Assembly: GCA_016711325.1 (NCBI GenBank)
Contig: JADJTH010000008.1
Location: 871,377-935,376, forward strand
Reading direction: 5' to 3'
DNA length: 64,000 bases
Origin: Nigerium sp.
Lineage (GTDB): Bacteria > Actinomycetota > Actinomycetes > Propionibacteriales > Propionibacteriaceae
Shown piece by piece: positions 8,697 through 20,478 of this stretch (position 1 is its first letter; every line of letters begins with the position of its first letter). Under the pieces are notes generated by a model. That model had not been told where the DNA came from. It saw nothing but the letters and a program-made list of their open reading frames with translations, and made no database searches. Position numbers and translations under genes: made by a program.

Positions 8697-11600
8697 CCGA
8701 TCTCGCGACGAGCGCCGCGTTCGACCTGACCGCGCCGCTGCCCGCGGGCACGACCGTGCTGGAGGCGTCCGCCGGCACCGGCAAGACCTACGCCATCGCC
8801 GCTCTGGCCGCCCGCGCAATCGCCGACGGCACCACCGGCGTCGAGGATCTGCTGCTGATCACCTTCTCGCGCGCCGCCACCGCCGAGTTGCGCACGCGGG
8901 TCCGCGAGCGGCTGCGGGGCACCGCCACCGCGCTGGCCGAGGCCGCCCGGGGTGTGCCGCCCGCGGACGCCGTCGCGGCCGCGCTGGCGGACGCCCCCGT
9001 CGACGAGGTGGCCGCGCGCAGAGCCCGACTGGAGCGGGCCGTCGCCGACTTCGACCGCGCGGCGATCATGACCACGCACGAGTTCTGCCACGGCATGCTC
9101 GCCGGGCTCGGGATCCTCGCGGCGCAGACCCCGCAGTCGACGCTGGTCGAAGACCTCACCCCGCTCGCGATCGAGGTGGCGCAGGACACCTACGTCCGGC
9201 TGTTCGCCGACGAACCGCACGGCGCACCGTTCGCGTACGGCAGGCAGTGGGACGCCGAGCCCGGCGCGGTCGACATCGCCCGCGCCGTGGTCAACGAGAT
9301 CGCCGAGATCGTCGGCGCCGGCGCACCGGGGGCGGCGGGAGCCCGCGCCGAGTTCGCGCAGTCGCTGCGCGCCGAGGTCGAGCGCCGCAAGGCCGCCCTG
9401 CGGCTGTACTCGTTCGACGACCAGCTCACCCGGCTGGATGCCGCGCTGAGCGATTCGCGCACGGGGCCTCAGGCATGCGCGCGGCTGGCGCGCCGCTTTC
9501 CGGTGGTGCTCGTGGACGAGTTCCAAGACACCGACCCGACGCAGTGGAGCGTGCTGCGCCAGGCGTTCGCGGGTGCGGCGACGCTGGTGCTGATCGGCGA
9601 CCCGAAGCAGGCGATCTACGGGTTCCGCGGCGGCGACGTCCACACCTACCGGCTGGCCGTCGAGCAAGCGGGAACGGTGACGACGCTCGGCGTCAACCAT
9701 CGCTCCGACCCCGAGGTGGTCGAAGGCGTCGGGCTGCTGTTCTCAGGGGTGGCGCTGGGCGAGGGCATCGTGGCGCCGCCGGTCGAGGCCGCGCGCTCCT
9801 CGGCGCTCGTCGGGCGGGCCGGCACGCCGTGGCAGCGCGGCGTCCAGGTGCGCGCGGTCGAGTCCGAGCACGCCACCCATCCGTCGGTCGCCGGTCGGGC
9901 GATCACCCGCGACCTGATCGCGGTGGTGGCCGAGCTCACGGCGTCCGGCGGGCCGCTGACCCGCGACGGCGCGCCGCTGACCCGCGACGGCGCGCCGCTG
10001 CGTCCCCGCGAGATCGCCGTGCTGGTGCGTTCGAACCGACGCGGGCAGGAGCTGGCCGCGGCGCTCGCGGCAGCCGGGCAGCCGGCTACTTTCTCCGGCT
10101 CCGACTCGGTCTTCGGGTCGGACGCCGCCGACGACTGGCTCGCCTTGCTGCGGGCGCTCGACCAGCCGCGCCGCCCCTACCTGCGCCGGGCGTTCCTCAC
10201 CGACTTCGTCGGCGCGACCGTCACCACCATGGCACTGGCCGACGACGACCAGATCGCGTCGTGGTCGCTGCTGGTCCACACGTGGGCGCGCATGCTCGCC
10301 CGTTCTGGGGTGCCGGCGCTGTGGGCCGCGATCGAGGCCGACACGGGCATCGGCGCACGGCTGCTCGGGCGCCCCGGGGGCGAGCGTCAGCTCACCGACC
10401 ACCGCCACCTGGTCGAACTGCTGCACGCCCATCGCCGCACCGGACGCGCCGCGCGGGCGCGCGACCTGGCGTCCTGGTTGACCGGTCAGGCCGACGGAAC
10501 GGCCGGGGGCGGAGGCGTCCGGCGGCGCGACACCGACGCCGACGCGGTGCAGGTGATGACGATCCACCGCTCCAAGGGCCTGCAATGGCCCGTCGTGTTG
10601 CTGCCCGAATCGTGCCGGCAACGCTCGGCGGACGTCGATCGCGGGCGCCTGCTCGTCCTCCCGTCCGGCGACGGGCGGATCGTCGACGTCGGCGGGCTCC
10701 GCAGCCCCGCGCGCGCCGACCGCTGGCAGCGATGGCTCACCGAAGAGGGCGACGAGGCCCTGCGCGCGCTCTACGTCGGCCTCACCCGCGCGCGGTCGCG
10801 AGCCGTCACCTGGTGGGCGCACCACTGGGAGACGGAGTCCTCTCCCGTCCACCGGCTGCTGCACGCCGCCCACGATCCCGGCCGGCCCGAGCGACCGGCG
10901 CTGCGCTACCCCACCCGCGGCCGTCCCGGCGGCGGATCGCCGACCGGGCTCGCGTGGCTGGCCGACTCGGCGGTGGCCTGCGTCGCGGTGCCCGCGGACG
11001 CCGCCCCCCCGGCGCCGGTGGCGGTGGCGGACGCGTCGCCGCTCGGCGTCCGCCGGTGGAGCCGCACCGTCGACCAGACGTGGCGGCGCACCTCGTACTC
11101 GGGTCTGACCGCTCTCGCGCACGAGTCCGCGCCGCTGGATTCGCCGCTGGTCGACGACGAGCAGGGCGAGGTGCCCGACGACGCGGCGTCCGCGGTGACC
11201 GAACCGTCGTGGCAGCAGCCTTCGCCGCTTGCCGGTCTGCCGGCAGGTGCCGCCTTCGGCACACTCGTGCACGCGATCTACGAGCACACCGACGCGACGG
11301 GCGAGCGGTGGCAAGCCGATCTGGCCCGCGCGAGCGCTGACGCGCTGCGGCAGTGGCCGCTCGGCGACGTGGACGCCGCCGTGCTCGCCGCCGCGCTGGA
11401 GCCGAGCTTCACCACCCCGCTCGGCCCGCTCGGTCACGACCGGACGCTGCGCGACTTCGCGCCGTCCGACCGGCTCTCGGAGCTCGACTTCGAGTTCGCC
11501 CTCGACAACCCGCGCGCCACGCTCGCCGACGTGGCCCGGCTGCTCGGCGAGCATCTCGACGCCGACGACCCACTGGCGTGCTACGCCGAACGGCTCGACC

Positions 11601-12046
11601 GTCCGGGCCTGGCCGACCAGGCGCTGCACGGTTTCCTCACCGGTTCGATCGACTCGGTGCTGCGGCTCGCCGGCGACACCGACGGCGATGCGGGCGGTCG
11701 CGGCTTCCTGGTGGTCGACTACAAGACCAACCGTCTCGCACCGCCCGACGAGGAGCTGACCCTCGGCCACTACACGCCGTCGGCCATGGCCGAGGCGATG
11801 ATGGTCAGCCACTACCCGCTGCAGGCCCTGTTGTACTGCGTTGCGCTGCACCGCTTCCTGCGGCTTCGGCTCGCCGGCTACGACCCCGAGCGGCACCTCG
11901 CCGGTGTGCTCTACCTGTTCGTGCGCGGCATGGCCGGGCCGGACACTCCTGCGGTGGCCGGGGTTCCGCTCGGCGTCTTCAGCTGGCGTCCGCCGGTCGC
12001 GCTGGTCCTGGCGCTGTCGCGCCTTCTCGCGGGAGGGGACGCATGA
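8693..12046 (+). CDS. recB: Exodeoxyribonuclease V subunit beta (RecB helicase-nuclease)
   Basis: A 1117-residue RecB. Walker A ASAGTGKT lies at residues 25-32 (K31). A DEFQDTDP Walker B and a GDPKQAIYGFRGGD motif follow. The C-terminal nuclease shows D1009-Y-K1011, the DYK core of the RecB nuclease. It is a 3'-5' helicase and the single nuclease of RecBCD. GTG start with an AGGAGGG ribosome site (8679-8685), overlapping recC; its stop overlaps recD as ATGA. Contains an in-frame 21-bp tandem duplication around residues 421-434. Confidence 0.96.
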   Translation: MTDLATSAAFDLTAPLPAGTTVLEASAGTGKTYAIAALAARAIADGTTGVEDLLLITFSRAATAELRTRVRERLRGTATALAEAARGVPPADAVAAALADAPVDEVAARRARLERAVADFDRAAIMTTHEFCHGMLAGLGILAAQTPQSTLVEDLTPLAIEVAQDTYVRLFADEPHGAPFAYGRQWDAEPGAVDIARAVVNEIAEIVGAGAPGAAGARAEFAQSLRAEVERRKAALRLYSFDDQLTRLDAALSDSRTGPQACARLARRFPVVLVDEFQDTDPTQWSVLRQAFAGAATLVLIGDPKQAIYGFRGGDVHTYRLAVEQAGTVTTLGVNHRSDPEVVEGVGLLFSGVALGEGIVAPPVEAARSSALVGRAGTPWQRGVQVRAVESEHATHPSVAGRAITRDLIAVVAELTASGGPLTRDGAPLTRDGAPLRPREIAVLVRSNRRGQELAAALAAAGQPATFSGSDSVFGSDAADDWLALLRALDQPRRPYLRRAFLTDFVGATVTTMALADDDQIASWSLLVHTWARMLARSGVPALWAAIEADTGIGARLLGRPGGERQLTDHRHLVELLHAHRRTGRAARARDLASWLTGQADGTAGGGGVRRRDTDADAVQVMTIHRSKGLQWPVVLLPESCRQRSADVDRGRLLVLPSGDGRIVDVGGLRSPARADRWQRWLTEEGDEALRALYVGLTRARSRAVTWWAHHWETESSPVHRLLHAAHDPGRPERPALRYPTRGRPGGGSPTGLAWLADSAVACVAVPADAAPPAPVAVADASPLGVRRWSRTVDQTWRRTSYSGLTALAHESAPLDSPLVDDEQGEVPDDAASAVTEPSWQQPSPLAGLPAGAAFGTLVHAIYEHTDATGERWQADLARASADALRQWPLGDVDAAVLAAALEPSFTTPLGPLGHDRTLRDFAPSDRLSELDFEFALDNPRATLADVARLLGEHLDADDPLACYAERLDRPGLADQALHGFLTGSIDSVLRLAGDTDGDAGGRGFLVVDYKTNRLAPPDEELTLGHYTPSAMAEAMMVSHYPLQALLYCVALHRFLRLRLAGYDPERHLAGVLYLFVRGMAGPDTPAVAGVPLGVFSWRPPVALVLALSRLLAGGDA
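9953..9994 (+). repeat. In-frame 21-bp tandem duplication inside recB
   Basis: Two exact adjacent copies of a 21-bp unit encode a repeated 7-residue block (PLTRDGA), with a third partial start. The frame is kept, so RecB only gains a short loop. Confidence 0.75.
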
Positions 12047-13761
12047 CCGATACGCCGCTGGCCACGACCTCGGACACGCTGCTGGCCGACTTCAACTCCG
12101 TCGGGGCGCTCACCTGGGCGGACGTACACCCCGCGCAGCACCTGGCCCATCTGTTCGGCGAGAAGGACTCACGGGTCAAACTCGCGATCGCCCTGACCGT
12201 GCGGGCGCTGCGCGCCGGCTCGATCTGCCTGCCCCTGGACCGGTTGCGCGAGCTCGACCTCGACGAAGACGCCACCGAGATCCCCGATCCGTGGTGGCCC
12301 GAACAGCAGGCCTGGGCCGACGCGCTGCGCGCCAGCCCGGCCGTGACCGTCGGCGACGGCGGCCCCGGAGACCGGCCGCTACGCCTGGTCGACGGCGCGC
12401 TCTACCTCGAGCGGCATTTCGCCGACCAGGAGTCCGTCCGTCGCAGCCTGCTCGCCCGGCTGGCCACGGCGCCGGCGTCCGGCTCGCCCGAGGGCCAGCA
12501 GGCGGCCATCGCGCTGGCGCTGAGCAGCCCCGTGACGGTGATCGCGGGCGGTCCAGGGGTCGGTAAGACCTACACGATCAGGAAGATCATCGAGCGGCTG
12601 CGCGCCGCCCAGCCCGGCGCGCTCGTCGGCCTCGCGGCACCCACGGGAAAGGCGGCCGCCCGGATGACGGAATCGCTCGGCTCCTCCGGACTGACCGCAC
12701 TCACCCTGCACGCGCTGCTGCGCAGCCGCGCCGGGTCCCGAACCCGGTTCCTTCACGACGCCGAGCATCCGCTGCCGCACGACGTGGTGATCGTGGACGA
12801 GATGTCGATGGTGTCGATGGTGATGATGAGCCGGCTCCTGGAGGCGCTCAAGCCGTCCGCGCGGCTGGTCCTGGTGGGCGATCCCGACCAACTCAGCTCG
12901 GTGGACGCCGGCAGCGTGCTCGCCGACATCACGCGCGCCCGCGCGAGCACAGGGATCGTCGCCCGGCTGACCCACAACCACCGATTCGGCGGCGACATCG
13001 CCACGCTCGCCCACGCGATCCGCGACGGCGATGCCGACACCGCGCTCGAGGTACTGACACGAGGCCCTTCCACCGCTACCGGCACCGGCTTCCCCACCGC
13101 TCTCGGCCGGACGGACGATCGAGCAGGAACGAGCGTGTCGCTCGTCGATCTCGACGTCGGCACCGCCCGGCTGCGCGACCGCACCGTCGCTGCGGGCCAG
13201 GCCGTGTTCGAGGCCGCGTCCCGGCACGACCCCGACGCCGCCCTCCGCGCCCTCGATTCGCACCGACTGCTGTGCGGGCATCGCAGCGGCCGTCACGGGG
13301 TGGCGCGCTGGGCGCGCGAGGTCCAGGCCTGGCTGACGCACGGCGTCCCCGGGTATTCGACCGACGGGGAGTTCCACCTCGGGCGTCCGGTCATGGTGAC
13401 CGCGAACCGCCCCGAGTTCGGGCTGTTCAACGGCGACACCGGGGTCGTCCTGGTCGACGACGAACGCCCACAGGCATGGTTCCGGTCGGGCGGGCGTCTG
13501 CAATCGCTGTCCCCGTTCCTGCTGGAAGGGCTCACCAGCGTGCATGCGATGACGATCCACAAGGCGCAAGGCAGTCAGTTCGCGCATGTGAGCGTCGTCC
13601 TGCCGCCGTCCGGATCCCCGCTGCTCACCCGTGAGCTGCTGTACACGGCCGTCTCCCGCGCCGAGACGTCGGTGCTGCTGCTGGGCGACCGGGACGCCGT
13701 CGTCGAGGCGATCGCGCGGCCGGCGCGCCGCATGAGCGGGCTCGCCGAGCGCCTGCGCTAG
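12043..13761 (+). CDS. recD: Exodeoxyribonuclease V subunit alpha (RecD)
   Basis: A 572-residue RecD, the 5'-3' motor of RecBCD. Walker A GGPGVGKT (K175), a DEMSM Walker B, a GDPDQLSSV motif and an AMTIHKAQGSQF motif in the 2A domain are all present. ATG start overlapping the recB stop (ATGA), with a GGGAGGGG ribosome site at 12031-12038. Last gene of the operon. The next gene downstream on the opposite strand is a truncated nitroreductase-like fragment whose stop overlaps the recD stop. Confidence 0.95.
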   Translation: MTDTPLATTSDTLLADFNSVGALTWADVHPAQHLAHLFGEKDSRVKLAIALTVRALRAGSICLPLDRLRELDLDEDATEIPDPWWPEQQAWADALRASPAVTVGDGGPGDRPLRLVDGALYLERHFADQESVRRSLLARLATAPASGSPEGQQAAIALALSSPVTVIAGGPGVGKTYTIRKIIERLRAAQPGALVGLAAPTGKAAARMTESLGSSGLTALTLHALLRSRAGSRTRFLHDAEHPLPHDVVIVDEMSMVSMVMMSRLLEALKPSARLVLVGDPDQLSSVDAGSVLADITRARASTGIVARLTHNHRFGGDIATLAHAIRDGDADTALEVLTRGPSTATGTGFPTALGRTDDRAGTSVSLVDLDVGTARLRDRTVAAGQAVFEAASRHDPDAALRALDSHRLLCGHRSGRHGVARWAREVQAWLTHGVPGYSTDGEFHLGRPVMVTANRPEFGLFNGDTGVVLVDDERPQAWFRSGGRLQSLSPFLLEGLTSVHAMTIHKAQGSQFAHVSVVLPPSGSPLLTRELLYTAVSRAETSVLLLGDRDAVVEAIARPARRMSGLAERLR

Positions 13762-13859
13762 CCGCGGGTGTTGCTCCAGCTCGGCGCGTGCCTCGCGTCC
13801 TCGAGGATCGCGGCCAGCACGTCGGACGGCATCGGGGTCGTGGCGAAAAGGTCGTTCAT
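13758..13859 (-). pseudogene. N-terminal remnant of a nitroreductase-family gene
   Basis: A 33-codon reading frame (MNDLFATTP start) whose residues around 11-33 read SDVLAAILEDARHAPSW then SNTRG. This matches the first helix of nitroreductases (ILxxARxAPSxxNTQPW), the FMN-contacting start of the family. The frame stops at a TAG that overlaps the recD stop, so the rest of the protein (usually about 200 residues) is missing. I read it as a gene truncated when the recBCD segment and this neighbour were joined. It could instead be a short expressed peptide. Confidence 0.5.
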
Positions 13860-13874
13860 GGCCACGCCGCCACC

Positions 13875-16238
<2,364 letters not shown>

Positions 16239-16399
16239 ACGTGTCCTCTGCGTCCGGCGATAAGCGACGGACAAGCATCGCACGTCCGAACGTGCGCGTC
16301 GAGGGTCCTGGGTGGCTGGGTGCCGACCCGCGCGAGCGCGCCGGTTGATGGACACCTGTGGCCCGACTACGGGCCACGAGTCTCCGGTGATCGGAGCGG

Positions 16400-17266
16400 T
16401 CAGGCGTCCAGCGTGCCCGCGCGCCAGGAGGCGATGATCCGCGAGGCGATGGACGAGCGCATCGGCAGCGTCAGGTCGCCGGCGTCGACGAGCCGCGTCA
16501 GGTCGTGCGGGGTGTAGAAGTGCGCCCATTCGATCTCGGCGCCGTCGACGCGGATCTCGGCGCCGACCGCGCGGGCCACGAATCCGAGCATCAGCGAGCG
16601 CGGAAACGGCCACGGCTGGCTGCCGACGTAGCGCACCGAGGACAGCTGGAGCCCCGATTCCTCGCGGATCTCGCGGCGGACGGCCGCCTCGAGCGACTCC
16701 CCCGCCTCGACGAACCCGGCGAGGATCGACACACGCGTGGATTCCCAGCCGGTGTGGTGGCCGAGCAGGAGGCGTCCGGCCTCGTCGAGGATGGCCACGA
16801 TGACCGCCGGATCGGTGCGCGGGAAACGCTGCCGGTCGCAGCCGGGGCACCAGCGCATATACCCGCCCTCGCGCACCTGGGTTCGGGTGCCGCACTGCCC
16901 GCAGAACGGCGCGACCCGATGCCAGTTCACGAGCGCGACCGCGGTGGTGGCGATGTCGGCCTGGGTCTCGTCGAGGACGCCGCCGAGCTGACGCAGGGAT
17001 GCCGACGGGCCTTGCGGAGTCGCGGCCGCGACGAACCAGGGCTCGCCCGCCACCGTGCCGATCAGGTAGTGGTGTTCGGGCTCGTACTCCCCTCCTGGCA
17101 AGAACCAGCGCAGCCGTTGGCCGCCGGGATCGGAGGAGAGGTTCGAGTGGTCGTCCACGCCGATCACGCGCGCGGACGGATGCCGCCACAAGCCCGCGAC
17201 CACAGCAGGATCCAGCCGTCCCTCGGACGCCCGATCCAGTTCGCTGCGCACGACCCACGGTTCCAT
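16400..17266 (-). CDS. nudC: NAD(+)/NADH diphosphatase (NudC)
   Basis: A 288-residue Nudix hydrolase. It has a zinc ribbon (C122, C125, C140, C143), a Nudix box at about 184-205 (GFVEAGES...REESG) and the NudC-specific SQPWPFPRS at 216-224. It hydrolyses NAD(H) to NMN(H) and AMP and removes NAD caps from RNA. The ATG at 17266 lacks a ribosome site but has TATGTT six bases upstream, so the mRNA may be leaderless; a GTG two codons earlier is the alternative. nudC lies between uvrD2 and adnAB in mycobacteria too. Confidence 0.95.
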   Translation of the reverse strand: MEPWVVRSELDRASEGRLDPAVVAGLWRHPSARVIGVDDHSNLSSDPGGQRLRWFLPGGEYEPEHHYLIGTVAGEPWFVAAATPQGPSASLRQLGGVLDETQADIATTAVALVNWHRVAPFCGQCGTRTQVREGGYMRWCPGCDRQRFPRTDPAVIVAILDEAGRLLLGHHTGWESTRVSILAGFVEAGESLEAAVRREIREESGLQLSSVRYVGSQPWPFPRSLMLGFVARAVGAEIRVDGAEIEWAHFYTPHDLTRLVDAGDLTLPMRSSIASRIIASWRAGTLDA

Positions 17267-17301
17267 GCGCACAACATAGCCCTCGGCGCTGTCTGGGCAG
17301 G

Positions 17302-20300
17302 TCAGCGGCCAGCCGTTGCGCCCGGCGCGTTCGGAGCCGGCGTGGCCAGTCGCGCCACCAACGTCTCAAGATCCGCCCGGTCGGGCAGGCGGGAAGGCCG
17401 GGTGAGCCTGCCGGCGAGGACGTCGTAGAACGCGACGTCGACGTCGCCCGTATCCAGGCCGTGCAACTCGGCCCACGCCAGCCGGTAGACCGCCAGCTGC
17501 AGCGGGTTCGGCCGGGCGCGTCCGGTCTTCCAATCGACCACCTCCGGACGCCCACCGTCGTCGAAGACCGCATCGATGCGACCGCGTACCACCTGCCCGC
17601 CCAGGAACAGCGAGAAGGGCACCTCGGTCGCCAGCGGCGTCCGGCGCGCGAACGGGCCTGCCTCGAACGCGGCGATCAGGCGCGCCAGGTCTGCGTCGGC
17701 GTCCACCACCTCGCCCGGCTCGTCGAGCAGCGTCGGCGCGGCCGTGAAGCGCCGCTCCAGCCAGGTGTGGAACCGCTCGCCCACCCGCGCCGCACGGCGC
17801 GGCGGTCGTGGCATCGGGCGCGCGAGCGCGTCGAGGTAGCCCTCGGCGTCGTCGCTCAGCGCGATCAGCGCGGTGGCCGACAGGTAGGGCGGCAGCACCG
17901 CCTCGGCCGTGCCGCGGCGCAGGCGCGCCTCGGCGAGCAGCGGCGTGGCGGCGGCGTCCCACAGGGCGAGGACGGCCTCCTGGTCCAGCGGAAGACCCTC
18001 GGGCTCGGCCGCCTCGCCGCGCCGCGCGCGCTCGACCGCCTCGGCCGCCTCCAGCCGGCGGGCGTGGGCCGCGGCGTCCATCGGGGCGGGCCAGGGCACA
18101 CCGGTGCCGTCGCCCAGCAGCGGGTTCTCCTTCGACACCTCCTCGGCCAGCACCTCGTCGGCAAATCCCTCGAGGGTGCGCAGGTAGGGCGACGGCCGGC
18201 GCGGGTTCTTCAGGTCGCTCCAGGCGTGCGTGGTCGCGATCAGGTGCTGCCGGGCGCGGGTCACCGCCACGTAGGCGAGCCGGTCGTCACCCCGGCGCGC
18301 CTCGTCACGCAGAGCCTTGTCGTAGTCCTTGGCCGCGGGATCGCTCACGTCGACCAACTGCGGCACGTTCCCGGCGTCACCGCGCAGGTCGGCGGGCAGC
18401 ACGTCGGCGCGCTTGAGCCAGTTGCCCTGCACCCGGTTCGACGGGAACACCTGGTCGGCCAGCGCCGGCAGGTAGACGACCTGCCACTCGAGGCCCTTGG
18501 CCTTGTGGATCGTCAGCAACTTCACCGAGTCGGACGCCGTCGGCACCGCCTGCTCCAGCCCGACACCGCGCTCGTCCTCGGCGGCGAGCCAGTCGAGCAC
18601 GCCCGCCAGCGATCCGTCGCCGTCGATGTCGGCGTACGCCGCCACCTGGGCCACGAACGAGTCGAGCTGTCGGGTGCCGCCCGGGCCGCGCAGGCCCAGC
18701 TCGACCTCGAGGCCGAGCATCGAGATCACCCGCCTGACTAGGTCGGGGACCGGCGCGCCGGCGTGCGCGCGCAGCAAGGCCAGTTCGGCGGCGCACGCCG
18801 CCATCCGGCGCCGCGCCTCGGGGGTGTACGGGCCGTCGCCGGGATCGGCGAGCGCCTCGGCCAGGCTGGGCACCTGCGCCGACTCGGTCTGCTCGACCGA
18901 ATGGGCGATCAGCGCGCGGGCATCCGCGTCGCGATCGGGACGCCGCCCCCCGGCCAGCTCGCGCGCGCGGCGTCCGAGTACCGCCAGGTCGGCCGGGCCG
19001 ATCGCCCACCGGGGGCCGGTCAGGATGCGCACCAGGTCGGGGTTGGCGGTCGCGTCGCCGAGGACGCGCAGCACGGCCACCACGTCGGCGACCTCGGGGA
19101 CGCCCAGCAGTCCGTCGAGCCCCACGATCTCGACGGGGATCCCGCGCTCCAGCAGCGCGGCGTACAGGGGCCGGATGTGCGCGTTGCGACGTGCCAGCAC
19201 CGCGATGTCGGACCAGAGCCTCGCCCGCCCCGAGTCGTGGGCCGCGGCGATGCCGTCGGCGATCCAGCCGATCTCGCCGGGCCAGGTGTCGAAGCTCGCC
19301 GCCGTGATGTCGCCGGGCGGCGTGCCCGGCGGCGCCACCAGGTCGGTGTCGATCCCGTCCCACTGCAACTCCTCGTCAGCGCGCAACGGCGCCGAGAGTG
19401 CGTTGGCGGCGTCCAGGATGCGCGGACCGGACCGCCGGTTCACCGTGAGCGCGTACGGCGTCGCGGGCGTGCCGTCCGCGCGCGGGAACTGCTCGGCGAA
19501 CGTGATGATGTTCGCCGCCGCCGCGCCGCGCCATCCATAGATCGCCTGGCAGGGATCGCCGACCGCCGTGACGGGATGCCCGCGCCCGGAGGCCTCGTCC
19601 GCCCCCGAGAAGAGCGCGGTGAGCAGGGAGGCCTGCGCGCTCGACGTGTCCTGATATTCGTCGAGCAGCACCACCGCGAATTGCTCGCGCAGCAGCGCCG
19701 ACACGGCCGGCACCCGCTGGGCGAGCTCGGCCGCCACCCCCATCTGATCGGCGAACTCGACCGCCCCCAGGTCGCGCTTGAGCCGCTGGTAGGACGCCAC
19801 CAGGTCGGCCAGCTCGCCGCGTTCGGACGCCGCCGCGGCGGCCTGCTTGAGCGAGGCGTAGAGCGCCTTGCCGCGCGAGCGCGGCGACGAGTCGACCTCG
19901 GCGAGGAACTCGGCGGTGTGGCCCTCGATCGCCGACGTCGCCACCAAGTGCGAGGACAGTCCGGAATCCAGGCCCAGCACCCGCTCGGTCACCGAGTCGG
20001 GCCGCAGCCGGGCCAGGTGCTCGAGCGGGCCGGGTGCGGCGTTGACGACCCGCGAGGCGATCCGGAACCGGGAGGCCCCCGTCAGCATGCGGCCGCCGCC
20101 CTCGACGCCGATGCGCAGACCGTGGTCGGCGACCAGCCGTGCCGCGAACGCATCGTAGGTCATGATCAGTTGCTCGCCCGCGTCGTCGAACCCGTCGGCG
20201 TCGACGACGCCCGCCGTGGCCAGGGCCTTCCGGACGCGGTCGCTCAGCTCGGCGGCGGCCTTGCGGGTGAAGGTGAGTCCCAGCACCTGCTCGGGACGGA

Positions 20301-20478
20301 CCTGACCGGTGCCCACGAGCCACACCACACGGGCGGCCATCACCGTCGTCTTGCCAGAGCCCGCCCCGGCGATGATCACGCCGGGCTCCAGCGGCGCGGT
20401 GATGGCCCGCAGCTGCTGCGCGGAGAACGGGATGCCGAGGGCGTCCGACACCCGGCCCGGATCGGCGAACGCGGTCAT
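17302..20478 (-). CDS. adnB: AdnB-type ATP-dependent helicase-nuclease subunit
   Basis: A 1058-residue UvrD-like helicase with a C-terminal RecB-family nuclease (VVDWKTGR near residue 990). Walker A GAGSGKT lies at 38-44, with a LLDEYQDTSSAQ Walker B. It is the second subunit of AdnAB, the actinobacterial double-strand-break resection motor; in mycobacteria AdnB is the dominant motor. The ATG at 20478 overlaps the adnA stop (ATGA), which fixes the start; the in-frame extension upstream is shadow. Transcribed after adnA. Confidence 0.93.
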   Translation of the reverse strand: MTAFADPGRVSDALGIPFSAQQLRAITAPLEPGVIIAGAGSGKTTVMAARVVWLVGTGQVRPEQVLGLTFTRKAAAELSDRVRKALATAGVVDADGFDDAGEQLIMTYDAFAARLVADHGLRIGVEGGGRMLTGASRFRIASRVVNAAPGPLEHLARLRPDSVTERVLGLDSGLSSHLVATSAIEGHTAEFLAEVDSSPRSRGKALYASLKQAAAAASERGELADLVASYQRLKRDLGAVEFADQMGVAAELAQRVPAVSALLREQFAVVLLDEYQDTSSAQASLLTALFSGADEASGRGHPVTAVGDPCQAIYGWRGAAAANIITFAEQFPRADGTPATPYALTVNRRSGPRILDAANALSAPLRADEELQWDGIDTDLVAPPGTPPGDITAASFDTWPGEIGWIADGIAAAHDSGRARLWSDIAVLARRNAHIRPLYAALLERGIPVEIVGLDGLLGVPEVADVVAVLRVLGDATANPDLVRILTGPRWAIGPADLAVLGRRARELAGGRRPDRDADARALIAHSVEQTESAQVPSLAEALADPGDGPYTPEARRRMAACAAELALLRAHAGAPVPDLVRRVISMLGLEVELGLRGPGGTRQLDSFVAQVAAYADIDGDGSLAGVLDWLAAEDERGVGLEQAVPTASDSVKLLTIHKAKGLEWQVVYLPALADQVFPSNRVQGNWLKRADVLPADLRGDAGNVPQLVDVSDPAAKDYDKALRDEARRGDDRLAYVAVTRARQHLIATTHAWSDLKNPRRPSPYLRTLEGFADEVLAEEVSKENPLLGDGTGVPWPAPMDAAAHARRLEAAEAVERARRGEAAEPEGLPLDQEAVLALWDAAATPLLAEARLRRGTAEAVLPPYLSATALIALSDDAEGYLDALARPMPRPPRRAARVGERFHTWLERRFTAAPTLLDEPGEVVDADADLARLIAAFEAGPFARRTPLATEVPFSLFLGGQVVRGRIDAVFDDGGRPEVVDWKTGRARPNPLQLAVYRLAWAELHGLDTGDVDVAFYDVLAGRLTRPSRLPDRADLETLVARLATPAPNAPGATAGR

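Noticed and set aside
16239..17573. Long in-frame N-terminal extension of the UvrA-like gene
   Set aside because: It overlaps nudC and adnB in another frame and has no UvrA homology.
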